Positions 16,957 through 24,426 of a DNA stretch of 64,000 bases are shown piece after piece. Position numbers and translations under genes: made by a program. The DNA is from Runella zeae DSM 19591. GTDB lineage: Bacteria > Bacteroidota > Bacteroidia > Cytophagales > Spirosomataceae. How positions within the stretch are numbered: position 1 is the first letter of the stretch; the number at the start of each line of letters is the position of its first letter. Where the stretch lies: positions 83,524 to 147,523 of the forward strand of contig NZ_KE384044.1 in the NCBI RefSeq assembly GCF_000423565.1, read 5' to 3'. The notes under the pieces were generated by a model. The model saw nothing but the letters and a program-made list of their open reading frames with translations, did not search any database and was not told where the DNA came from.

Positions 16957-19059
16957 ATGCCATTCATTTTGTGTTCTCATACGTCTTTTTTTCGTCTGAG
17001 GCTCATGATATGGCTTTCTGTCTGCTCACTTTTTTGTCCTGACCTACTATTTGCTCAAAGAGCCGATTCTTTACGTACATTGTCTTTGTCGCCCGTTACG
17101 GTTTCGACTACCCGCCTCGAAACCAACGAAAAACGCTTACCAGCAGCCTTGACTGTACTCGATGGTAGCAGGATTCAAATCGGACAGCCTCAGCTCTCAC
17201 TTTTTGAATCGCTGGGAGGAGTGGCGGGGCTGTTTGCCCAAAATCCTGATAATTTCAATCAAGACCTTCGTATTTCGATTCGGGGTTTTGGGGCTAGGGC
17301 TGCTTTTGGGATTCGTGGTATTCGGCTTGTGGTAGATGGTATTCCTGAATCCACCCCCGACGGCCAAGCCGATGTTGACAACTTGGACATGGGAGCTATG
17401 CGACGTTTGGAAGTGATGCGCGGGCCTTCGTCAGGCTTATACGGAAATGCCGCAGGAGGGGTTATTAGCTTACAAACCGACAATGCTGCCGACTTACCTT
17501 TGGCGGAAGCACAAGCAACCCTAGGCTCTAATGGATTTAATAGCTATCGCCTCAAAACAGGCTACCAAAAAGGGAAATTTCAATACGTTTTTGTCGCGAC
17601 TCGCAATGCCTCCGAGGGCTATAGAGGCAACAGCCAAATGCAAAGTTCGATTCTAAATCTAAAGCTACGCTACGATTTTGACTCACTTACGCGCTTATCG
17701 ATATTGGCCAATTATGGCAATGGCCCTACTGCCAACGACCCTGGCGGCCTCACGCTGGCACAAGTAAACGAAAACCGCCGCCAAGCGCATCCCAACAATT
17801 TGAGATTTATGGCTGGTGAGTCGGTAGCACAGGGGCGTATCGGTATTACGTTTGAGAAAAAAATGGGTAATAGTCTCCTCTTTGCAAGGGTATTTGGTAC
17901 CAAACGCGACTTCTCCAACTTTTTGGCATTTCAGGCAGCAGGGGCTGGTACTATCAATCGAACTTTTGCAGGAGCTAGTTTACAATATCAATACAATCAG
18001 GTGTTTGGGGAGCTTCAATATCGCTTTCGCCTTGGGATTGACTTGGAAACGCAAGCTGATACCCGCCGCCGTTTCGACAACCTAATGGGTCAGCGCGGGA
18101 AGCTGACTTTTGACCAACTCGAATCTTTCAAAAATACCGCAGCCTATATTACACAAGAGATTTCGTATCATAAAGTGACGATTTTGACGGGCTTACGCTC
18201 CGATGCCATTCGGATGAAAGCCGAAGATGCTTTGTTGACCGACGGCGACCAATCAGGCCAACGTCAATACAGTCGTCTCAATCCGACCATCGGAATTTCG
18301 TTTGAAGCATCTCCCAAAATAAGTCTTTACTCCAATCTCGGTACTAGTTTTGAAACCCCTACCCTTAGCGAGCTTTCCAACAACCCTTCGGGCACGGGAG
18401 GCTTCAATCCTGACCTCAAACCTCAGCGCGCAACCAACTACGAAATAGGAGCTAAAACTTATTTCAACCAACGCGTCAGAATGGATTTAGCTCTTTTCAA
18501 TATCAATGTATCGGATGAGTTTGTACCTTATCAAATTACGGGGCAAGCAGGTCGGGTATTTTATCGCAATGCTGGCAGCTCTCGCCGCCAAGGCGTAGAA
18601 TTGAGCCTTAACGCTAACCTCGCCAAAGGACTCTCACTGTTTTCAAACTATACCTATTCCGATTTTAAGTACCGCCAATATGTGACTACCGCCGGTGAGT
18701 TTGACGGCAATACCCTACCCGGAATTCCAAAACACGCTGCCCAAGCCGAATTACGCTATTTTCGGCCCAAAGGTCTGTTTGCGATTGCCCAGATTCGCCA
18801 TGCTTCTGACCTCTATGCCGACGACGCCAACGCCGTCGTGGCCAATGCTTATACCCTCGTCAATCTACGCATGGGGCTTCACTTGACCTACCATCGTGTA
18901 GCGCTCGAACCTTTCGTAGGAGTTAACAATCTATTCGATGCCATTTATTTTCAGAATGTTCAAATAAACGCCGCCAATGGCCGTTATTTCGAGCCAGCTC
19001 GCGGACAATTCTGGTTTGGGGGAGTTAAGCTGTCACTAAACAGAAAAACATTGGAATAA
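16957..19059 (+). CDS. TonB-dependent outer-membrane receptor
   Basis: About 700 residues from the ATG at 16957; a TTG at 16879 gives an in-frame but implausible extension. It has a signal peptide ending LLFAQ. The plug domain runs 'PVTVSTTRLETNEKRLP', 'RISIRGFGARAAFGIRGIRLVVDGIP', 'RLEVMRGPSSGLYGNAAGGVI', all classical. The barrel ends with an aromatic terminal strand (FWFGGVKLSLN). It lacks the CarboxypepD_reg N-terminal domain of SusC-type receptors, so it resembles siderophore or iron-complex receptors. Adjacent to and divergent from an AraC regulator; no periplasmic binding protein or permease follows. The ligand is unknown. Confidence 0.87.
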   Translation: MPFILCSHTSFFRLRLMIWLSVCSLFCPDLLFAQRADSLRTLSLSPVTVSTTRLETNEKRLPAALTVLDGSRIQIGQPQLSLFESLGGVAGLFAQNPDNFNQDLRISIRGFGARAAFGIRGIRLVVDGIPESTPDGQADVDNLDMGAMRRLEVMRGPSSGLYGNAAGGVISLQTDNAADLPLAEAQATLGSNGFNSYRLKTGYQKGKFQYVFVATRNASEGYRGNSQMQSSILNLKLRYDFDSLTRLSILANYGNGPTANDPGGLTLAQVNENRRQAHPNNLRFMAGESVAQGRIGITFEKKMGNSLLFARVFGTKRDFSNFLAFQAAGAGTINRTFAGASLQYQYNQVFGELQYRFRLGIDLETQADTRRRFDNLMGQRGKLTFDQLESFKNTAAYITQEISYHKVTILTGLRSDAIRMKAEDALLTDGDQSGQRQYSRLNPTIGISFEASPKISLYSNLGTSFETPTLSELSNNPSGTGGFNPDLKPQRATNYEIGAKTYFNQRVRMDLALFNINVSDEFVPYQITGQAGRVFYRNAGSSRRQGVELSLNANLAKGLSLFSNYTYSDFKYRQYVTTAGEFDGNTLPGIPKHAAQAELRYFRPKGLFAIAQIRHASDLYADDANAVVANAYTLVNLRMGLHLTYHRVALEPFVGVNNLFDAIYFQNVQINAANGRYFEPARGQFWFGGVKLSLNRKTLE

Positions 19060-19129
19060 TTTTAAACCTTTTTCACTATAGAATATCTAATAAAAAACAG
19101 TTCGATAAACTCGAATTTTGTTAACAACC

Positions 19130-19246
19130 ATGAAAACAATTTTTCTTTTCGCCGATTTATTACTCGTTTTTGTCGCATTAAGATTAGTATCTTACATTTT
19201 TCCTCGTAAATTTGGATGTATCTATTCAGTTTTTATATCTTTATAA
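19130..19246 (+). CDS. Possible 38-residue hydrophobic peptide
   Basis: A short frame (ATG at 19130, TAA ending at 19246) encodes a single hydrophobic helix with a basic, Cys-containing end. It sits in the 417-bp interval after the TonB receptor gene and before the next gene (minus strand), upstream of a strong plus-strand terminator. No family was recognised and codon evidence is weak. Listed because the terminator needs a transcript. Confidence 0.2.
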   Translation: MKTIFLFADLLLVFVALRLVSYIFPRKFGCIYSVFISL

Positions 19247-19404
19247 AAGAGTTAGAGAGGCGTCCGAAGAATCAAGAATAACAATGGAACTTTTTGGTAT
19301 GCAAACAATGTTATTTAATTGTTATGACAACTGAAGTAGTTACACAATTTATCAACAAAGACTTACGTTAAGTAAAATATTTTTAAAATGGCTGTATGGG
19401 TTGG

Positions 19405-19440
19405 ACAGGCCTCGACTTTTAGTTGAGGCCTGTTTTTTTT
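19405..19440 (+). terminator. Strong intrinsic terminator
   Basis: ACAGGCCTCGAC, a 5-nt loop TTTTA and GTTGAGGCCTGT form a 12-bp stem with one G-T pair, followed by eight T. It lies about 345 bp downstream of the TonB receptor stop. It could end that transcript or a separate small RNA made from the interval 19060-19404, which otherwise holds only AT-rich sequence and the tiny frame at 19130. Confidence 0.75.
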
Positions 19441-19476
19441 ACAATTACTCCCTAATTTACAAACACTTAAAACAAA

Positions 19477-20115
19477 TCAAGGCTTCATTTCAACCAACCC
19501 TGTTTTTGGGTCAAAGCTGTATTTTTGGGTAGATGCTCCCTGGTTTATATCTTCAATAGAAAGCGTCAAAGTATCTTTTTGGAGATGAGATTCCACCTGA
19601 TAATTTCCCTCGGCATTGTCATAATATACTTCTTTGGTAAACATCAGCCGGTGCTTTTCATCATAGCCACAAAGCCATACTATATTCTCATTGTCATATT
19701 CTCGTCCGATAAGGTACAGCTTGGTTTGGGGTGTTTCTAATACAGTTTGTAACAAGTGGTATTTGTAATTCTGCAAAAAATTTTCGTCAACCCCCGTATC
19801 AATCGAATATTTCTTGATTTGATTTCCTTCTATCAATTCCGCCTTACTCAACTTTCCTTCTTCCATTAGTTGGTTATAACTTAAAGAAAAATCTTCTAAT
19901 TGAGGCTGCGGTGCTTTTTCGTGCGTTGCGGAAGGCTGCGGTGCGGCGGGCAAGTTAGTGGCCGTTTCTTGCGTTTGGGTTGTACATTTTACCATTATCA
20001 AAACCAGCAGTAGCAAGGTTATTTCATCAAGAGCTTTACTTTTTACAAAGCACAAAATCTTATTCACAAAATATTTTCGATTAAAAGGCATAACAATTTT
20101 AAATTTAGAGTTCAT
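19477..20115 (-). CDS. Hypothetical membrane-anchored or lipoprotein
   Basis: About 212 residues from the ATG at 20115, chosen because it lies just 13 bp after the upstream gene's stop; the longer frame to 20166 overlaps that gene. A hydrophobic stretch 'ITLLLLVLIMVKC' could be a signal anchor or a lipobox ending in Cys. A Pro/Ala/Thr/Gln-rich linker follows, then a mostly beta-strand C-terminal half ('TKLYLIGREYDNENIVWLCGY', split around the Asn residues). No known family was recognised. It is the second gene of a likely pair with 20129-20869, both encoding small exported proteins. Confidence 0.6.
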   Translation of the reverse strand: MNSKFKIVMPFNRKYFVNKILCFVKSKALDEITLLLLVLIMVKCTTQTQETATNLPAAPQPSATHEKAPQPQLEDFSLSYNQLMEEGKLSKAELIEGNQIKKYSIDTGVDENFLQNYKYHLLQTVLETPQTKLYLIGREYDNENIVWLCGYDEKHRLMFTKEVYYDNAEGNYQVESHLQKDTLTLSIEDINQGASTQKYSFDPKTGLVEMKP

Positions 20116-20128
20116 CACAACAGACCAA

Positions 20129-20869
20129 TTAGGAGCGTTTTTTAAGCTCAAAGAGTTTTGACGCAATCTCTCGTTCTCCTTTTATATCAGGCATAGCCGC
20201 TTGAAGTTGATAAATCCGCAACACACCCGCATCTTGGTCATACTCCCACACCACAAATTCCTGTTTTCTGGGACTTGAGAGCCGCATCACGTTCGCTATT
20301 TTGGCTGGTTCGGATAAACAATCGCCCGCGTAGCAAAGCTCAAACGTATCATACTCATCCAAACCCTCTACTTTTCCATTGGCATGAAGGAAGACTCGCT
20401 GCTTTTCTTTTCCTTTTAAATCATATTGTCCCGCAATTTGGGAACGAAGTTGGTACTCAAACCCCTCAAAAACAGATGTTTTTACAAAATGGGCAGCCTC
20501 TTTAGTCCCCGTAAATGCCTGTTCCAAAGCGTCGAAAGTAGTATCCGATAAAATCACCAACCTTAAATCTTCCAAAAGCCCGTGGTTTTGGTAAGCTTGA
20601 TGAATGTAGCAAGTGTCATGGCTAATCGTGTAAGCGAGTGAATACTCTTCTACTCCATTACGAATAAGCACGCTATCAGGGCGCTCAAAAACCAACTCTG
20701 TCGCATAAAAGGGAATCACCGCCAAAAGGCTATCAGAGGAACGCCGCAGGTACGAATCGTTGACAAATGTACCTTTGAGTTCTATTTTTTTAGATTTTTC
20801 ATCGACCCAGCAAGCTTTTAGTCCTATCGCGACTAAGAGCGAAGCCAAGGTATACTTTATGTTTTTCAT
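20129..20869 (-). CDS. Hypothetical lipoprotein
   Basis: About 246 residues from the ATG at 20869; upstream in-frame codons to 20917 give a non-signal extension. The N-terminus (MKNIKYTLASLLVAIGLKAC) is a lipoprotein signal with lipobox GLKAC. The rest is rich in Glu, Asp and aromatic residues with an alternating pattern suggesting a beta-rich lipocalin-like fold ('IELKGTFVNDSYLRRSSD' at the mature start). No family was recognised. It is followed 13 bp later by another small exported protein gene on the same strand. Confidence 0.65.
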   Translation of the reverse strand: MKNIKYTLASLLVAIGLKACWVDEKSKKIELKGTFVNDSYLRRSSDSLLAVIPFYATELVFERPDSVLIRNGVEEYSLAYTISHDTCYIHQAYQNHGLLEDLRLVILSDTTFDALEQAFTGTKEAAHFVKTSVFEGFEYQLRSQIAGQYDLKGKEKQRVFLHANGKVEGLDEYDTFELCYAGDCLSEPAKIANVMRLSSPRKQEFVVWEYDQDAGVLRIYQLQAAMPDIKGEREIASKLFELKKRS

Positions 20870-20975
20870 AGCTGTATGTAAAATGATAGCACAAAGATGC
20901 AGCCCTTCAGCCATCATTTAAGACAAATGATTTCTAAAGCGTCGAAAATCAACAATGAACCGAAAAGAGAGGCAC

Positions 20976-21395
20976 TTAAACCGTTTGGTCGGGCTTTCTC
21001 ATTTTAGAAGCTTCATAAAAACCATTGGCAAAAACCAATACCAAAATAATAGGCATCAGAATAGCCCCTGTTTTGAAACCAGCGCCCGTCATGGCATAAG
21101 AACCAGAAGAAAATTTAAGAATGGTATTGACCAAAACCCCCACTGCGACCAATGTGAGCAGGCCCGTCACAAGCAGAGCCGTTTGCTTGGCGAGTCTTTT
21201 TACAAATAAAGTCACCCCTACGCACACTGCTGTCGTAAGGGCCACCGTAGCCAATGCTTTAGGAAAAGTACGAATCATATCGTATTTGAAAAACAAAATC
21301 CCCAGCCTCCCAATGAAATTAGGATGCGCTAAAAGCCAAGCATCCACCACCACCAAAATAACCAAAAGAACGTAAAAGGGAAGATTGTTTTTCAT
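20976..21395 (-). CDS. Small integral membrane protein (four helices)
   Basis: 139 residues from the ATG at 21395; a GTG at 21413 is the alternative. Four hydrophobic helices are visible: about 5-23, 44-64, 73-91 and 109-130. The hydrophilic loops are short and basic, and the C-terminus is EASKMRKPDQTV. No family was recognised. Upstream and divergent from the esterase gene at 21507, and in line with the two small lipoprotein genes to the left but about 107 bp away from them. Confidence 0.65.
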   Translation of the reverse strand: MKNNLPFYVLLVILVVVDAWLLAHPNFIGRLGILFFKYDMIRTFPKALATVALTTAVCVGVTLFVKRLAKQTALLVTGLLTLVAVGVLVNTILKFSSGSYAMTGAGFKTGAILMPIILVLVFANGFYEASKMRKPDQTV

Positions 21396-21506
21396 CAGAT
21401 TTAACTTGACCACTCAGGGTGTTTTTTGAGGATTTGTTCAAATAAAACGCCAGGATTATGTTCCTTTGCTTTGTTTTTTATTAGAGCTACAAATATAATT
21501 TATTTT

Positions 21507-22148
21507 ATGCAACAACATCACCTCGAAGTAAAACGCACGGCGCGTTATTATACGCTTGGTTCGCTTGGGGAAGCTACCAAGCAAGTTTGGTTTGTACTCC
21601 ACGGCTATGGGCAATTAGCTCAGTTTTTTATTAAAAAATTTGAGGCAATTGCCCAAGATAACACTTTTGTGGTAGCGCCCGAAGCACTGTCTCGGTTTTA
21701 TTTGGAAGGCGTAAGCGGGCGCGTAGGGGCCACGTGGATGACCAAAGAAGAACGTCCCCAAGAAATAGATGACTATATATTTTATCTCAATCAACTATAT
21801 GACTCAGTACTGAAGGGCCACGATACCAGCCAATTTCAAATCAATATTTTGGGGTTTTCGCAAGGGAATGCCACCGCCCTACGATGGCTCAATGATGGGC
21901 ACATTCGCTGCGACAGATTCGTGATTTGGGCGGGCTTTTTTGGCAATGGCGTTGCCGATGTGATTGATCCAAACAAACTTTCTTCGATTCCTACCACGCT
22001 TGTATATGGTACTCAAGACGAGTTTTTAACCAAAATTGATTTGAACCAATACGTAGCGGATATCCAGTCTGCGATTCCTCACTTAAAAGTAATCACTTTT
22101 GATGGAAAGCATACCGTCGATAAAAATGCCCTCTTACAGATTGTATAA
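21507..22148 (+). CDS. Alpha/beta hydrolase, phospholipase/carboxylesterase type
   Basis: 213 residues from the ATG at 21507; the in-frame extension to 21426 has no support. The oxyanion loop 'WFVLHGYGQLAQ' and the nucleophile elbow GFSQGNAT are typical of the cytosolic carboxylesterase/phospholipase family, with a candidate acid in 'YGTQDEF' and the catalytic His in 'FDGKHTVD'. The usual length is about 220 residues. No signal peptide is seen, so it is cytoplasmic. It ends 13 bp before the convergent caspase operon. Confidence 0.8.
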   Translation: MQQHHLEVKRTARYYTLGSLGEATKQVWFVLHGYGQLAQFFIKKFEAIAQDNTFVVAPEALSRFYLEGVSGRVGATWMTKEERPQEIDDYIFYLNQLYDSVLKGHDTSQFQINILGFSQGNATALRWLNDGHIRCDRFVIWAGFFGNGVADVIDPNKLSSIPTTLVYGTQDEFLTKIDLNQYVADIQSAIPHLKVITFDGKHTVDKNALLQIV

Positions 22149-22161
22149 TCAGCGAATACTA

Positions 22162-23127
22162 TCACATATTTAAGTACTTTTTGGCGTCGTCGAGCTGACC
22201 GTGGCGAGCCAAAAACAACGCATAACTTTGTCGAAAAAGTTGGTTTTTAGGTTCAAGCTCTAGCGCGTTCAAAAATTGACGATTAGCTTCGGGATAAAAA
22301 TAATTTTCTTCGTATAAGCCCGCTTTCAAAAAGGCATTCATCGCCTTATTGAATTTCAAATCGGTCTGAAGAGCAATGAGTTTTTCTTCAAATTTCTTTA
22401 AATCATCATTTTTGAGGCGTTTGAAAGCATACCTGATGCTCTGAGTAGTATTTTGGGGAGCTACATTCCAATAATAAAGTCGGTCGCTTTCAAGCAGCGT
22501 TTTGTCCATACTTACTTGTAGAGAAGTATCCGGGATTTCTTTTACAAAAATGGGGTCGGCATTGGCGTTCCAATCATCATAAATAGCAAAAGTATAAGAA
22601 GTAGTGCGGGGCTTGGACTTCCACAAAAAAGTTACGGTTTCGTTTTCAAGATTAGATTCAAATTGAGGCGAAACCATGAGCGGAGCTGTCAGCCCTGGCC
22701 CACGGTTGACTAAGCCTTTTTTGCGCATATACCCCTCGGCGTATTCGTCGATTGATTTTTCGGCGTGATTGATATGCTGCATCAAAAAACCTAAATATTG
22801 TTTTACCATCGAAGGTGATTTGATTTGAGGCTGGTCGATGAGCTGTTGCAAACGCCATACCCCGGCCTTGTTGAGCAAATAGCCCGAGCCGTCTTTTCCA
22901 GTCACTATGATTTGTGCTCCTTTGCCAATTTTGATTTTATCGGCAGGATTGATAGCTACGTGCTTGGTTTTGTTTTCTAACTTTTGCCATTTGACCTGCC
23001 CACTCGGTTGATGCCAGAAGTCACCCTCTATCCACGCTATTTCGTACTGAATCAGAGGCGTGGGGAAAAACGCCACAAGCGTTAGTAGCAGACATACACC
23101 GCTGCCCCAAATAAGAAATGTTTTCAT
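22162..23127 (-). CDS. FecR-like / TPR membrane-anchored protein, third gene of the caspase operon
   Basis: 321 residues. It has one N-terminal transmembrane segment or signal anchor (about 5-25), then a beta-rich part ('IKIGKGAQIIVTGKDGSGYLL') resembling a FecR-type domain. A fibronectin-like segment follows with 'TTSYTFAIYDDWNAN' and 'LYYWNVAP', and the C-terminus carries TPR-like helices ('YFYPEANRQFLNALELEPKN'). The start overlaps the stop of the CHASE2 gene by 4 bp (ATGA), so translation is coupled. The protein should sit in the periplasm, anchored to the inner membrane, as a likely scaffold or partner of the CHASE2 and caspase-TPR products. The FecR call is by pattern only. Confidence 0.65.
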   Translation of the reverse strand: MKTFLIWGSGVCLLLTLVAFFPTPLIQYEIAWIEGDFWHQPSGQVKWQKLENKTKHVAINPADKIKIGKGAQIIVTGKDGSGYLLNKAGVWRLQQLIDQPQIKSPSMVKQYLGFLMQHINHAEKSIDEYAEGYMRKKGLVNRGPGLTAPLMVSPQFESNLENETVTFLWKSKPRTTSYTFAIYDDWNANADPIFVKEIPDTSLQVSMDKTLLESDRLYYWNVAPQNTTQSIRYAFKRLKNDDLKKFEEKLIALQTDLKFNKAMNAFLKAGLYEENYFYPEANRQFLNALELEPKNQLFRQSYALFLARHGQLDDAKKYLNM

Positions 23128-24425
23128 TTTTGTACTTTTAAGTGTTTCTTAAACATATAGATAAAAAACTGACGCATGGTTTTTTTTGCCACTTTGGTAT
23201 CAGAATCAAAATAAGTGACAAACCCGGTTTGGCGATGAAGCCACTGCGCAAAAGTATTGTAGAAATACAGCACATCGACCGTAAGAGCTATAGGCACAAT
23301 GAGCTTGAGGGTATCGATTTTGATTTGCCATTTATAAAAAATCCATAACCCTACCGCAAACGACAATGCCCCCAACATCAATTGTACCAGCTTGAATATG
23401 AGGTGAAACCAAAGGTTGTGTTTGACAAATTCATAAATAAAAAATACCATCAAAGCCAGACACACTAGAAAAGATACAATCCTCAACACCCAGCCTTCAG
23501 CATAGCGCACATAATCGTCGCGCAAAATCATCTCAATGATATTGGCATGAATCACCAAGCCATTCATATCGGGCTGAAGCGCATTGAGATTAAAAGGAGA
23601 ATAGTGTTTATCTTCAGCCACCGTCGAGTCGCCCAAAAGTCCAATTAGCACAATTTTCCCTTTGAGCTCATCGAGTTCGGGGTTGCCTTCATAAAACTCT
23701 TCTGGCTGAAGTTTGTGATAATCGATTTCTTGATGCTGATATACAATTACTTCGGGCGCATGTACAGTAGTGTATTGGCGATGTTTAATAAATTTTTGAT
23801 AACTCTTTTCATCAAATTTCTTGACAATTTGGGTCGAAAATGATTCAAGCGGAGGTTTATACTTGGGGCCAGAGCCCGTTTTGTTTTTAGGAAAAAATTG
23901 TGGCAAAAACAGCCGCACTGTACTGTTGGCTTCGAGTGTTACAAAATTGGCAAAGCCTTCTACCCCAAAGAGATAGGGAGTAGCACTACTTTCGGGCTTT
24001 TCTTGGATTTCTCCGAGTTGATTGGTCAACAAATAAGAGCCTAATACCAGCTTATCAGAGACGGATTTTAAGGCCGCCGATAAGCGCGGATTGGGTTGAT
24101 TGATGTTTTCGCTAAAAACTACATCAATCCCAATTACTTTGGGGTCAAATCGGTTGATATTTTCGATGAGTTGAGCGATGCCCGTGCGGTCGAGTGTATC
24201 GATATTGACCAAATAAATCACCGAATCGGCTTGGGTGGGCTTGCTTGTGAGTTTGCCTTTTGTAATATCCACAAACACATTTTCGTACTCTTTCTTGATA
24301 CGATCAATACCCGCATGAAGGGGATCAAAAAAATTGACATGCGCCACCAAAAGCGAAGGCATACTATAGAGCAAAAACACCAAAACAGTAGCGATAAAGG
24401 CATCGCGTAGTAGGCTTTTATTCAT
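23124..24425 (-). CDS. CHASE2 domain membrane protein without output domain
   Basis: 433 residues. One transmembrane helix at about 8-27, a large extracytoplasmic CHASE2 domain at about 35-305 ('VIYLVNIDTLDRTG', 'DPKVIGIDVVFSEN', 'LKGKIVLIGLLGDS'), then three transmembrane helices (about 312-334, 341-362, 370-390) and a basic cytoplasmic tail of about 40 residues. CHASE2 is an extracellular sensor domain that normally precedes an adenylate cyclase, histidine kinase or Ser/Thr kinase. Here no such output module follows. It starts one base after the stop of the caspase-TPR gene and overlaps the next gene by 4 bp, so the signal may be passed to periplasmic partners. Confidence 0.85.
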   Translation of the reverse strand: MNKSLLRDAFIATVLVFLLYSMPSLLVAHVNFFDPLHAGIDRIKKEYENVFVDITKGKLTSKPTQADSVIYLVNIDTLDRTGIAQLIENINRFDPKVIGIDVVFSENINQPNPRLSAALKSVSDKLVLGSYLLTNQLGEIQEKPESSATPYLFGVEGFANFVTLEANSTVRLFLPQFFPKNKTGSGPKYKPPLESFSTQIVKKFDEKSYQKFIKHRQYTTVHAPEVIVYQHQEIDYHKLQPEEFYEGNPELDELKGKIVLIGLLGDSTVAEDKHYSPFNLNALQPDMNGLVIHANIIEMILRDDYVRYAEGWVLRIVSFLVCLALMVFFIYEFVKHNLWFHLIFKLVQLMLGALSFAVGLWIFYKWQIKIDTLKLIVPIALTVDVLYFYNTFAQWLHRQTGFVTYFDSDTKVAKKTMRQFFIYMFKKHLKVQK

Positions 24426-24426
24426 G

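Noticed and set aside
19284-19334. 16-residue frame near the terminator
   Set aside because: Too short, no start context and no support beyond an open frame.
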